The position numbers were made by a program, and so were the translations under genes. DNA of 64,000 nucleotides, taken from positions 1-64,000 of the forward strand of contig JAUXPJ010000019.1 in assembly GCA_030683815.1 (NCBI GenBank), written 5' to 3'. This document shows positions 27,425-35,256 of the stretch, in pieces. This stretch comes from Flavobacteriaceae bacterium. Its GTDB lineage: Bacteria; Bacteroidota; Bacteroidia; Flavobacteriales; Flavobacteriaceae. The stretch's first letter is position 1. The number at the start of each line of letters is the position of its first letter. The notes below the pieces were generated by a model. It saw only the letters and a program-made list of their open reading frames with translations. It ran no database searches and was not told the origin of the DNA.

Positions 27425-27758
27425 AAAGTTTAAATATATCGGGTGATTATTAACAATCAAGAGAATAATTCAACAATCATTTATAACCCGGATAAAGTTA
27501 TTATGATAAAGTTTTGTTTACTTCAGTCCTGCCCCCTTCCAGGAGTGTGATATCTTTCTGTTGAACAGTGTTTTCGAATTTATATACAGAGGCGATAATA
27601 TCTTATTCCAACTAAAATAATGTTTACCCATAAGATGAAATATACTTTAATCATCTCCTTTTTCTAAAAAAACAAGAAATCAATTCAATTTTCAAAATAA
27701 AATATTTTTAATTTTTTTCTGAAATATTTAAATTTAAATGATCTAAAATCAGTAAAAT
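27425..27758. other. Intergenic region between starch locus and ars cluster
   Basis: There are 334 bases without a gene, promoter or clear terminator. It marks the change from the starch locus to the arsenic and respiratory genes. Confidence 0.5.
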
Positions 27759-27796
27759 AACCCGTTGGGTGCAATTAATTTTTGACGATAATATTT
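27759..27796. mobile_element. Solo end of the MITE-like element
   Basis: It is 36 of 38 identical to the left end of the element at 4685 (AACCCGTTGGGTGCAATTAA and onward to GACGATAAT). There is no matching right end nearby, so it is a remnant. It stands at the left edge of the ars cluster. Confidence 0.7.
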
Positions 27797-27844
27797 CTGC
27801 AATACCAATTAATTTCTTATAAAATTGACTTTGTTTAAAATATT

Positions 27845-27860
27845 ATCGTAATATTGCGAT
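27845..27860. promoter_or_regulatory. ArsR-type operator before arsR
   Basis: ATCGTAATATTGCGAT is a palindrome with one mismatched pair, 16 bases before the arsR start. A near-consensus -7 element TGACTTTG lies at 27826-27833, so a bound repressor would cover the transcription start. Confidence 0.75.
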
Positions 27861-27876
27861 AAATTTTATCTAAATC

Positions 27877-28203
27877 ATGGTTAAAACTAAAGAATTTTCC
27901 AAAGAAGAACTGCAATTGGCCAAGTATTTAAAAGCCCTGGCACATCCTGCCAGAATTTCAATCATGAAACAATTAGCAAGTGCAAATACATGCTTTTGCG
28001 GTGAAATTGTAGAAGTACTTCCATTGTCGCAATCTACCGTTTCACAACATTTAAAAGAATTAAAAGAAGCCGGCTTGATAAAAGGTGAAATTGAAGGCGC
28101 TAAAGTATGCTATTGTATAGATGACGTCGAGTGGGAAAAAGCCATTTCTGCAATACAAGAATTTTTAAATGTTAATAAAAATAATGGAATTAAGTGTTGT
28201 TAA
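27877..28203 (+). CDS. arsR: ArsR-family arsenic-responsive repressor
   Basis: A 108-residue winged-helix repressor. The metal-binding helix has C39-F-C41 (ANTCFCGEIVEVL), equivalent to the CxC arsenite site of ArsR, and the recognition helix is LSQSTVSQHLKELKEAGLI. Extra thiols occur at VCYC (about residues 88-91) and at the C-terminal KCC. Arsenite binding should release it from the palindromes at 27845-27860 and 28223-28238. It is the first gene of the arsR-arsM-arsC-acr3 cluster, all on one strand. Confidence 0.93.
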   Translation: MVKTKEFSKEELQLAKYLKALAHPARISIMKQLASANTCFCGEIVEVLPLSQSTVSQHLKELKEAGLIKGEIEGAKVCYCIDDVEWEKAISAIQEFLNVNKNNGIKCC

Positions 28204-28222
28204 AAAAAATTTGTATCAAATC

Positions 28223-28238
28223 ATCGTAATATTACGAT
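28223..28238. promoter_or_regulatory. ArsR-type operator before arsM
   Basis: ATCGTAATATTACGAT is a perfect 16-bp palindrome, nearly identical to the site before arsR, in the 90-base gap between arsR and arsM. It suggests a second regulated promoter inside the cluster. Confidence 0.8.
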
Positions 28239-28293
28239 ATTATTATAAACAGAAATATTTCAATCATTAAATTTTTAAATCTTTCAATAACAT

Positions 28294-29130
28294 ATGAAAA
28301 CAGATCTAGAATTAAAAGAATTGGTAAAACAAAAATACAGTGAGATTGCCTTACAAGATAAAAGTGAAAACAGTGCTTCATGCTGCGGTGCCGGTGAATG
28401 CTCAACCGAAGTGTACAATATTATGAGCGATAGTTATGAAACGCTGGAAGGCTACAATCCGGAGGCCGATTTAGGTTTAGGGTGCGGACTTCCAACAGCA
28501 CACGCGATGATTAAAGAGGGAAATACCGTAATAGATTTAGGGAGCGGTGCCGGTAATGATTGCTTTGTTGCCAGAGCTCAAACCGGTGAAAAAGGAAAAG
28601 TAATTGGGATCGATTTTACACCCATTATGATAGAAAAAGCGCGTGAGAATGCTGAAAAAATGGGCTTTAATAATGTAGAATTTAGGTTGGGTGATATAGA
28701 AAAACTACCCATTACTTCTAATGTGGCAGATGTAATTGTCAGTAATTGCGTACTTAATTTAGTGCCTAATAAAAAAGGGGTATTTCAAGAAATATTCAGA
28801 GTACTGAAACCTGATGGACATTTTAGTATTTCGGATGTAGTGTTAATCGGTGATTTACCACCGGAACTCACCCAACAAGCTGAAATGTACGCCGGTTGTG
28901 TATCTGGTGCCATTCAGAAAGAAACCTACTTAGAGTTGATTCATGAAAGCGGATTTGTCGATATCAAAATCCAAAAAGAAAAACCAATACATCTTCCCGA
29001 TGATATTCTAAAAAACTATCTGAATACAGCAGCGCTTGCCTTATTTAAAACTTCCAATATCGGAATTTTCAGTATCACGGTATTTGCCAAAAAACCATCG
29101 AACTGTATCCCAGGCAATGGTTGTTGTTAA
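28294..29130 (+). CDS. arsM: Arsenite S-adenosylmethionine methyltransferase
   Basis: A 278-residue ArsM-type enzyme that methylates As(III) in the cytoplasm with SAM. Motif I is VIDLGSGAGNDCFVA. Cysteines in the conserved arsenic-binding positions are seen as C64 (LGLGCGLP), C152 (VSNCVLNLVPNK) and C202 (YAGCVSGA). An N-terminal SCCGAGEC cluster may supply the fourth, and the protein ends GNGCC. The length fits bacterial ArsM. Volatile or methylated products would leave the cell; methylation changes toxicity and mobility of arsenic. It lies 28 bases upstream of the arsenate reductase gene. Confidence 0.93.
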   Translation: MKTDLELKELVKQKYSEIALQDKSENSASCCGAGECSTEVYNIMSDSYETLEGYNPEADLGLGCGLPTAHAMIKEGNTVIDLGSGAGNDCFVARAQTGEKGKVIGIDFTPIMIEKARENAEKMGFNNVEFRLGDIEKLPITSNVADVIVSNCVLNLVPNKKGVFQEIFRVLKPDGHFSISDVVLIGDLPPELTQQAEMYAGCVSGAIQKETYLELIHESGFVDIKIQKEKPIHLPDDILKNYLNTAALALFKTSNIGIFSITVFAKKPSNCIPGNGCC

Positions 29131-29158
29131 TCAATAAAGTAATTAAAAAAAGCAAACT

Positions 29159-29767
29159 ATGTTATTCCAACAAATTGAAAGCACCATTACCTCATCAAAG
29201 GCGACTATTACCAATGAACGTAAACAAATCTTACAAGCTTTAATCGATTATATCCAATCTAAGGTAACAGAAAACAAAAATGTAAATCTAAATTTTATTT
29301 GTACTCACAATTCGCGAAGAAGTCATTTATCACAAGTTTGGGCACAAGCAGCCGCACATTATTACAAGATAAAAAATGTATATTGCTATTCTGGTGGTAC
29401 AGAAGCTACTGCCTTATTTCCGATGGCTGCAAAAACGTTGGAGCTGGCGGGTTTTGAAATCAATACCTTATCAGAAGGCAAGAACCCTGTATATAGTATT
29501 AAATATGCTGAAAATGAACCCCCTATTATCGGTTTTTCTAAAACTTTTGATAATCCATTTAATCCACAAAGTGAATTTGCCACTATAATGACTTGCTCAC
29601 AAGCCGATGCCGGTTGTCCATTTATACCGGGAGCTGAAAAACGTATTCCTGTAAAATACGACGATCCAAAATCATTTGACAACACACCTCAACAAGCTGA
29701 AAAATACCAAGAACGCAGTAACCAAATTGCAACTGAAATGCTTTTTGTGTTCTCGCAAATAAAATAA
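29159..29767 (+). CDS. arsC: Arsenate reductase, LMW protein-tyrosine-phosphatase type
   Basis: A 202-residue protein with the phosphatase-like P-loop C48-THNSRRS in NLNFICTHNSRRSHLSQ, and a Cys pair spaced by six residues in MTCSQADAGCPFIPG. This is the layout of thioredoxin-coupled arsenate reductases, in which three Cys residues relay electrons. It would reduce As(V) to As(III) for export by ACR3 or methylation by ArsM. It is longer than the 130-residue Gram-positive form but usual for Bacteroidota. A phosphatase role is possible but unlikely in this cluster. Confidence 0.9.
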   Translation: MLFQQIESTITSSKATITNERKQILQALIDYIQSKVTENKNVNLNFICTHNSRRSHLSQVWAQAAAHYYKIKNVYCYSGGTEATALFPMAAKTLELAGFEINTLSEGKNPVYSIKYAENEPPIIGFSKTFDNPFNPQSEFATIMTCSQADAGCPFIPGAEKRIPVKYDDPKSFDNTPQQAEKYQERSNQIATEMLFVFSQIK

Positions 29768-29850
29768 ATAATTGTGAATTATGGATTTTGAATTGTGAAT
29801 TATGGATTTTGAATTGTGAATTGTGAATTATAAATTTTGAATTATGAATT
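29768..29850. repeat. 21-bp tandem repeat after arsC
   Basis: About four imperfect copies of a GAATTGTGAATTATGGATTTT-like unit. The period of 21 is three times the 7-bp unit of the array just downstream. Confidence 0.75.
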
Positions 29851-29859
29851 AAAAAAAAT

Positions 29860-29936
29860 CAACATTCAACATCCAACATTCAACATCCAACATCCAACAT
29901 CCAACATCCAACATTCAACATTTAACATTTAACATT
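29860..29936. repeat. Heptanucleotide tandem array (CAACATY)11
   Basis: Eleven consecutive 7-bp units, CAACATT or CAACATC and finally TAACATT, end 13 bases before the acr3 start. The array forms the leader of acr3. Confidence 0.92.
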
Positions 29937-29949
29937 TAAAAGATAAACA

Positions 29950-30975
29950 ATGAAAAAATTAAGTTTTCTCGACAGTTATTTAACACTATGGATATTTACG
30001 GCAATGGCATTAGGGATAGGTATAGGATATTTTGTCCCTTCATTTCCTTCACTGATTGATTCATTGAGCAGCGGTACAACCAACATTCCTATAGCAATAG
30101 GTTTAATTGTAATGATGTACCCGCCCTTGGCAAAAGTAAATTATGCGTTGCTTCCAAAGGTATTTAAGAATGTGAAAATATTATCAATTTCATTGGTGCT
30201 TAACTGGATCATCGGGCCATTATTAATGTTTGTGTTGGCACTTACTTTTTTACAAGACTACCCTGAATATATGGTGGGTTTAATTTTAATAGGATTAGCA
30301 CGTTGTATCGCAATGGTATTGGTTTGGAATGACCTTGCCGAAGGCAGCAGCGAATACGGTGCCGGATTGGTGGCATTAAACAGCATTTTTCAAGTATTTG
30401 CCTATAGCTTTTATGCATGGTTATTTATTACCATACTACCGCCTTATTTTGGTTTTGAAGGTGCTATTGTTGATATTTCTATTGCAACCATTGCTGAAAG
30501 TGTGGCCATCTATTTAGGAATACCATTTGTTTTAGGTATTTTAAGCAGATTGATTTTAGTAAAATTAAAAGGAGAAGAATGGTACACAACAAAATTTATT
30601 GCAACCATTTCTCCGTTAACTTTGATTGCTTTACTATTTACAATAGTAGTGATGTTTTCATTGAAAGGTGAATTAATAGTTGAAATACCAATGGATGTAT
30701 TGGTAATTGCAGTTCCGCTGCTCATTTATTTCGCCCTGATGTTTCTTATAGGTTTTTTTATCAGCAAAGCAATGGGAGCCACCTATGACAAGAATATGGC
30801 AATTTCATTTACAGCAGCAGGTAATAATTTTGAATTGGCGATTGCAGTGGCCATTGCTGTTTTCGGTTTAAACTCAGGGCAGGCATTTGCAGGTGTTATA
30901 GGCCCTTTAGTTGAGGTGCCTGCACTCATTTTATTAGTGAGAGTGGCTTTTTGGTTAAGGAAGAAGTATTATTAA
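29950..30975 (+). CDS. acr3: Arsenite efflux transporter ACR3
   Basis: A 341-residue integral membrane protein with about ten spans, of the ACR3 family of the bile/arsenite/riboflavin transporter superfamily. It exports As(III) across the inner membrane. Conserved features are [11 protein letters not shown] (about residues 55-65), the essential-type Cys in [18 protein letters not shown] (C119), and the late [18 protein letters not shown] segment. It lies downstream of arsC behind two tandem repeat arrays, and is the last ars gene before the sensory trio. Confidence 0.94.
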   Translation: MKKLSFLDSYLTLWIFTAMALGIGIGYFVPSFPSLIDSLSSGTTNIPIAIGLIVMMYPPLAKVNYALLPKVFKNVKILSISLVLNWIIGPLLMFVLALTFLQDYPEYMVGLILIGLARCIAMVLVWNDLAEGSSEYGAGLVALNSIFQVFAYSFYAWLFITILPPYFGFEGAIVDISIATIAESVAIYLGIPFVLGILSRLILVKLKGEEWYTTKFIATISPLTLIALLFTIVVMFSLKGELIVEIPMDVLVIAVPLLIYFALMFLIGFFISKAMGATYDKNMAISFTAAGNNFELAIAVAIAVFGLNSGQAFAGVIGPLVEVPALILLVRVAFWLRKKYY

Positions 30976-31087
30976 AATAAATGGTATGGTATTAAACTAC
31001 TACTTAAATAAGCTTTATTATAAAAGTAAATTTAAGTAATGTTTCGATGAACTAAATTATTATTACTTTTAATTAAAAAATAATTTC

Positions 31088-31118
31088 AAAGAGTTGTAAG
31101 ATTTCGCAACTCTTTTTT
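31088..31118 (+). terminator. Terminator between ars cluster and sensory trio
   Basis: AAAGAGTTG pairs with CAACTCTTT and is followed by a T run. It isolates the next operon from acr3 transcription. Confidence 0.8.
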
Positions 31119-31123
31119 ATAAC

Positions 31124-31131
31124 TATATTTG
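31124..31131 (+). promoter_or_regulatory. -7 element of the sensory operon
   Basis: TATATTTG fully matches TAnnTTTG and ends 13 bases before the first ATG at 31145. With a transcription start about seven bases past the element, that ATG would have almost no leader, so the in-frame ATG at 31163 may be the real start. Confidence 0.6.
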
Positions 31132-31144
31132 TAACATTGAATAT

Positions 31145-32077
31145 ATGAAGAATTATTTTATAATGAAATCGATAATCCTCCCGTTTTGCGCACTGGTTTT
31201 GGTGAGTTGTAATTTTTCAAACCAAAACCAAAAAGACACCACTGTTGTAGATTTTTCTGAACAAAGTTTAGAGAATATCAATTCAACCAAAAGTGAATCA
31301 AATCAAAAACTAAGAGTGGCAGTTTCTGCCATAATAACACCACGTGAAACCTTTATTTATTATGAAGATTTATTAAATTATATCACAGAAAAGTTGCATT
31401 ATCATATAGAATTTAAACAAAGAAAAACTTATGAAGAGGTTAATAAATTACTGGCAAATAATGAAGTTGATTTAGCTTTTATTTGTTCAGGTGCTTACGT
31501 TATTGAAAAAGATAAAAATAACATAGAGCTTTTGGCAGTACCTGTAACCAATGGCAGGCCATTTTACCAGGCCTATATTATTGTTCATAAATCTTCAAAC
31601 ATTGAAAATTTTGAACAGTTAAAAGGAAAGAAATTCACCTATACAGATCCGCTCTCCAATACAGGTAAATTATATGCAGAAATAAGGATTAAAGAATTGG
31701 GTTATGATTTGGATACTTATTTTGATAAAACAATATACTCATATGCACACGATGCATCCATTCAATTAGTGGCTAAAAAAATGGTTGACGGAGCAACTAT
31801 TGACGGTTTAATATTTGAATATTTAGCTAAATTTTATCCCGAAAAGGTAAAAAATATTAAAATTATTGAAAAGTCTGAAGATTATGGTATACCTCCAATT
31901 GTGGTACCCACGAATATTGACCCTAAAATCAAATTAAAACTTAAAAACATTTTGTTAAACCTTCATAATGATTCCATTGGCAAAAAAATATTAAACAAGC
32001 TATTGATTGATAAATTTATTGAAGGGGATGATGAAAACTACAACAGTATTAGAAAAAATTTAGGTTATATTAAGTAA
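31145..32077 (+). CDS. PhnD-like substrate-sensing periplasmic lipoprotein
   Basis: A protein of 310 residues (304 from the ATG at 31163) with a lipoprotein signal (lipobox VLVSC) and a PhnD/phosphonate-binding-like fold. Visible family landmarks are LRVAVSAIITPRETF, NNEVDLAFICSGAYV, NIENFEQLKGKKFTYTDPLSNTGKLY and a hinge region with VDGATIDGLIFEY. It starts an operon with a histidine kinase (no gap) and an NtrC-type regulator. In AioXSR and ArxXSR modules a protein of this class senses arsenite for the kinase. A Cys in AFICSG (C114, or C108 from the second start) is a candidate arsenite ligand. TtrS-type tetrathionate sensors also use this fold, so the ligand is open. Confidence 0.8.
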   Translation: MKNYFIMKSIILPFCALVLVSCNFSNQNQKDTTVVDFSEQSLENINSTKSESNQKLRVAVSAIITPRETFIYYEDLLNYITEKLHYHIEFKQRKTYEEVNKLLANNEVDLAFICSGAYVIEKDKNNIELLAVPVTNGRPFYQAYIIVHKSSNIENFEQLKGKKFTYTDPLSNTGKLYAEIRIKELGYDLDTYFDKTIYSYAHDASIQLVAKKMVDGATIDGLIFEYLAKFYPEKVKNIKIIEKSEDYGIPPIVVPTNIDPKIKLKLKNILLNLHNDSIGKKILNKLLIDKFIEGDDENYNSIRKNLGYIK

Positions 32078-33595
32078 ATGAAAAAACCTTCTTCTATTTC
32101 ATTATTCTGGAAATTTACGATTGCTATTGTTACTATTGTAGCTTTGTTCGGAACTATAAACCTTTATTTCATCAGTTATTCAGTTTATGACTTATTTGAA
32201 AAAGAAATAAACAGACACGGTATAACCACTGCAAAAGGGGTTGCTGAAAGAAGTGTGGATGATATTTTATATAAAGATATTTCAAACTTAAACCGATTGG
32301 TTTCAGATAAAATGCGTATTGATTCAAGTATTGCATATATTGTCATTGTAGATGAAAATAACAATGTGTTGGCTCATACTTTTAATGATGAAGTACCTCA
32401 AAAACTATTAAGTGTAAATAACCAAATATCAGCTAAGGAAAGTATTATTAAAATCAGTGAAAAGAATGCACCGGAAAATGTTATAAGAGATATGGCAATC
32501 CCAATTTTACAAGGAAATTTAGGAATGGTAAGAGTTGGAATTTATGAAGAGAATTTTATCAAAAGCATTAACGCCATTAACAAATTTTTTCTTTTATTGG
32601 TGCTGGTATTTTTAACCATAGGAGTAATTGGGGCTTTTATATTTTCGTATATCATTACATATCCGCTTAAAAAAATGAGTGAAAAGGCGGATAATCTCAA
32701 TTTAAATGCCTTACAATTATCAGAGATTATTGTAGAAAAGGAAAATACATTGATTAAAATTCTGAATTTAAAAAATATATTGAATGTTGAGGATGAGATA
32801 GATGTGCTTACCAATAAATTTAATGAGATGGTTGATCGTCTCCAAACTACTTATGGCGATTTACAGGAGGCACAATCATCGCTTATCCAATCTGAAAAAA
32901 TGGCCTCTTTAGGCACACTTTCTGCCGGTCTGGCACATGAAATCAACAACCCGATAGCCGGTATAAAAAATTGTATGCGCAGAATTTCTGAAGCTCCTGA
33001 AAACATCAAACAAAATATTGTATATATTGAAATGATGGAAGAAGCTGTGTTGAAAATTGAAAAAGTAGTGGGTGGTCTACTGAATTTTACACGAAAACCA
33101 AAAATGGAATTTGCAGAAATCCAACTAAAAGACATCATCGAAAATGTATTGTTACTTTCGGCGTTCCAATTAGAAAAATCAAGAATTACGCTCATTAAAA
33201 AATATTCAGAGGCAAATCCATTTATTTTAGCGAGCTCCAATCATATAGAACAAGTTATTTTAAATTTATTATTAAATAGTATTGATTCTATTAATGAGAA
33301 AAAAGAAGAAAATCCTGATTTTACAGGTGAGATTTATTTTAATCTGCATCACAATAGTCAATATGTAGAATTCGAAATTTCTGACAATGGCATAGGAGTT
33401 CCTAAAGAAAATCTACAAACTATTTTTGATCCTTTTTTTACTATGAAAAAAATACGTCAAGGTACCGGATTGGGACTTTCGGTTTGTTATAATATTATTG
33501 AACAACATCAAGGAAAGATTGTTGCAAAATTAAACTCAAAAGGGGGAATGAAATTTATAATTTCGTTACCCATTAATGAAACTTCAACAGTATGA
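32078..33595 (+). CDS. Membrane sensor histidine kinase of the trio
   Basis: A 505-residue kinase. Two membrane spans (about residues 10-32 and 167-192) frame a periplasmic sensor domain of about 130 residues. A HAMP-like region, a coiled-coil linker, the HisKA domain with phospho-acceptor H287 in LAHEINNPIAG, and an HATPase with N box (LLNSIDSI), DNGIGV and GTGLGLSV follow. It begins directly after the stop of the PhnD-like gene, and its end overlaps the regulator start by four bases. It should pass a signal from the lipoprotein to the sigma-54 activator downstream. Confidence 0.92.
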   Translation: MKKPSSISLFWKFTIAIVTIVALFGTINLYFISYSVYDLFEKEINRHGITTAKGVAERSVDDILYKDISNLNRLVSDKMRIDSSIAYIVIVDENNNVLAHTFNDEVPQKLLSVNNQISAKESIIKISEKNAPENVIRDMAIPILQGNLGMVRVGIYEENFIKSINAINKFFLLLVLVFLTIGVIGAFIFSYIITYPLKKMSEKADNLNLNALQLSEIIVEKENTLIKILNLKNILNVEDEIDVLTNKFNEMVDRLQTTYGDLQEAQSSLIQSEKMASLGTLSAGLAHEINNPIAGIKNCMRRISEAPENIKQNIVYIEMMEEAVLKIEKVVGGLLNFTRKPKMEFAEIQLKDIIENVLLLSAFQLEKSRITLIKKYSEANPFILASSNHIEQVILNLLLNSIDSINEKKEENPDFTGEIYFNLHHNSQYVEFEISDNGIGVPKENLQTIFDPFFTMKKIRQGTGLGLSVCYNIIEQHQGKIVAKLNSKGGMKFIISLPINETSTV

Positions 33596-34950
33596 AGAAA
33601 AAACTCAAAATAATGGTGGTAGATGATGAACGCATTTTGCGTGTCACCATCGCTGATGATTTAAAAGATGCCGGATATACAGTCCGTGAATTTGCAGATG
33701 CACATGGTGCTTTAGCCGGATTACGGGAATTCGAGCCAAATATTGTCATTACTGATGTTAAAATGCCTGGAATGACGGGCATCGAGTTATTGTCAAAAAT
33801 AAAAAGTTTTAATGCGGAGATTGCTGTAATAGTGATGACGGCACATGGTACCATAGAAACGGCAGTTCAAACCATGAAATTAGGCGCATATGATTACCTC
33901 TTAAAACCTTTCGTAAAAGATGAAATTCTATTAATGATTGATCGCATTTGTGAATTATATACCGTTAAAAGCGAGAACAAAATATTAAGGCAAAATATTG
34001 AGCAAAAATTTGATTTATCTACGTATATCGGTGAAACAGAAACAAATCAAGAACTATTTAACCTAATTAAGCTAGTTGCCGAAAAAGAGAGCACCGTTTT
34101 AATAAACGGTGAAACCGGTACGGGAAAAGAACATATCACTAATATTATACATTATAACAGTAAACGTAAAAACAAACCCTTAATAAAAGTGAGTTGTGCC
34201 ATTTTATCCCGCGAAATTTTTGAAAGCGAACTTTTCGGACATGTAAAAGGTGCTTTTACAGGGGCAGATCAAGATAAAAAAGGACGTTTTGAATTGGCAG
34301 ATGGAGGAACGCTGTATTTAGATGATATTGATGATATTCCATTAGACTTACAAGTAAAATTGTTAAGAGTATTACAAGAAAGTGAAATTGAAAAAGTAGG
34401 GAGTTCAACCACCATTAAAATTGATATTCGCTTAATTGCTTCTACCAAAAAAAATCTCCGCCAGATGGTAAATGAAGGAAAATTTAGAGAAGATCTTTAT
34501 TACCGTTTAAATATTTTCCCAATTAATTTAGTACCACTTAGAGAACGCAAAAAAGATATCAAAAGAATATTCAATCATTATGTCCAAAAATATTTAAATA
34601 ACCCAAACATTTCAATTGATAACGAAGTGTATCATATATTAGAAAAGTACCGTTGGCCTGGTAATATCCGCGAATTAAAAAATATTGCTGAAAGGATGGT
34701 TATTCTGTCATCAAATGATGACACCATTGAAGTTAAACACGTTCCTATAGGTATTAAAAACCCCACTGAAGTTGATGTTAAAAAAATGATTGGCAGTAAA
34801 ACGCTGGAGGAAACCTTGTCAGAAATTGAAATTGCATCCATCAAATCAGCTTTGGAAAAAGCGAAACAAAATAAAACCAAAGCAGCAGAAATATTAGGGA
34901 TTCCTCCTTCTACCTTACGTACTAAAATGGACAAATATAAAATTGAATAG
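33592..34950 (+). CDS. NtrC-type sigma-54-dependent response regulator
   Basis: A 452-residue regulator. It has a receiver domain with phospho-acceptor D55 (VITDVKMPG), a sigma-54 AAA+ domain with Walker A GETGTGKE, the sigma-54 contact loop GAFTGAD, Walker B GGTLYLDDID and RWPGNIRELKN, and a Fis-type helix-turn-helix near the end (NKTKAAEILGIPPSTLRTKM). It would activate sigma-54 promoters, and one is found directly downstream at 35161-35176. The kinase gene overlaps its start. AioR, which controls arsenite oxidase genes, is of this class, while TtrR is not, so the wiring is closer to Aio/Arx than to Ttr. Confidence 0.94.
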   Translation: MKKKLKIMVVDDERILRVTIADDLKDAGYTVREFADAHGALAGLREFEPNIVITDVKMPGMTGIELLSKIKSFNAEIAVIVMTAHGTIETAVQTMKLGAYDYLLKPFVKDEILLMIDRICELYTVKSENKILRQNIEQKFDLSTYIGETETNQELFNLIKLVAEKESTVLINGETGTGKEHITNIIHYNSKRKNKPLIKVSCAILSREIFESELFGHVKGAFTGADQDKKGRFELADGGTLYLDDIDDIPLDLQVKLLRVLQESEIEKVGSSTTIKIDIRLIASTKKNLRQMVNEGKFREDLYYRLNIFPINLVPLRERKKDIKRIFNHYVQKYLNNPNISIDNEVYHILEKYRWPGNIRELKNIAERMVILSSNDDTIEVKHVPIGIKNPTEVDVKKMIGSKTLEETLSEIEIASIKSALEKAKQNKTKAAEILGIPPSTLRTKMDKYKIE

Positions 34951-35012
34951 TTTTACTTTATAGAATATAAATATCCCTGTTTTTTTAATAAAAATCGACG
35001 GTTTTCCGCCTA

Positions 35013-35041
35013 AATCAACGAAATTCCGTTGATTTTTTTTA
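35013..35041 (+). terminator. Terminator after the regulatory trio
   Basis: AATCAACG (35013-35020) pairs with CGTTGATT (35027-35034) around AAATTC, followed by a T run. Confidence 0.85.
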
Positions 35042-35102
35042 TTTGCTTATTTAGAAGAATTCTAAATATCAACTAGGTTAAGTATTTAATCTATTGTAAT
35101 TC

Positions 35103-35118
35103 TGTAACATATGTGTCA
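35103..35118. promoter_or_regulatory. Candidate enhancer site 1 for the NtrC-type activator
   Basis: Imperfect palindrome TGtaACATATGTgtCA (12 of 16 positions symmetric), centred about 75 bases before the predicted transcription start. This is a usual place for an upstream activator site. Confidence 0.5.
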
Positions 35119-35132
35119 TATATAAGTAGGTA

Positions 35133-35148
35133 ATCTGATATGTAAGAT
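35133..35148. promoter_or_regulatory. Candidate enhancer site 2
   Basis: Imperfect palindrome ATCTgAtATgTaAGAT, centred 30 bases after site 1 and 28 bases before the sigma-54 promoter core. The 30-base spacing is close to three helical turns. Confidence 0.4.
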
Positions 35149-35160
35149 TTTATTTATACG

Positions 35161-35176
35161 CGGTACACAACTTGCC
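35161..35176 (+). promoter_or_regulatory. Sigma-54 (RpoN) -24/-12 promoter
   Basis: CGGTACACAACTTGCC has GG at 35162-35163 and GC at 35174-35175 with the exact 10-base spacing, the internal AC, and the TTGC of the consensus TGGCAC-N5-TTGC. The transcription start should be near 35187, 70 bases before the porin gene. It lies directly after the gene for a sigma-54 activator. Confidence 0.72.
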
Positions 35177-35256
35177 TCTGTCATAAGAGTTAGATTAATT
35201 AAAATCAACTTTTAAAACAGTTAAAAAAAACAAATCAATTTAAAAAATCAAAAAAA

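Noticed and set aside
29860-29936. Tandem array as a possible CRISPR
   Set aside because: The units are 7 bp, directly adjacent and without spacers; no cas genes are present.
31145-34950. Naming the sensory trio ttrSR-like because TtrS has a PhnD-like sensor
   Set aside because: TtrR is a LuxR/NarL-type regulator, while this one is NtrC-type with a GAFTGA loop, and the sensor is a separate lipoprotein.
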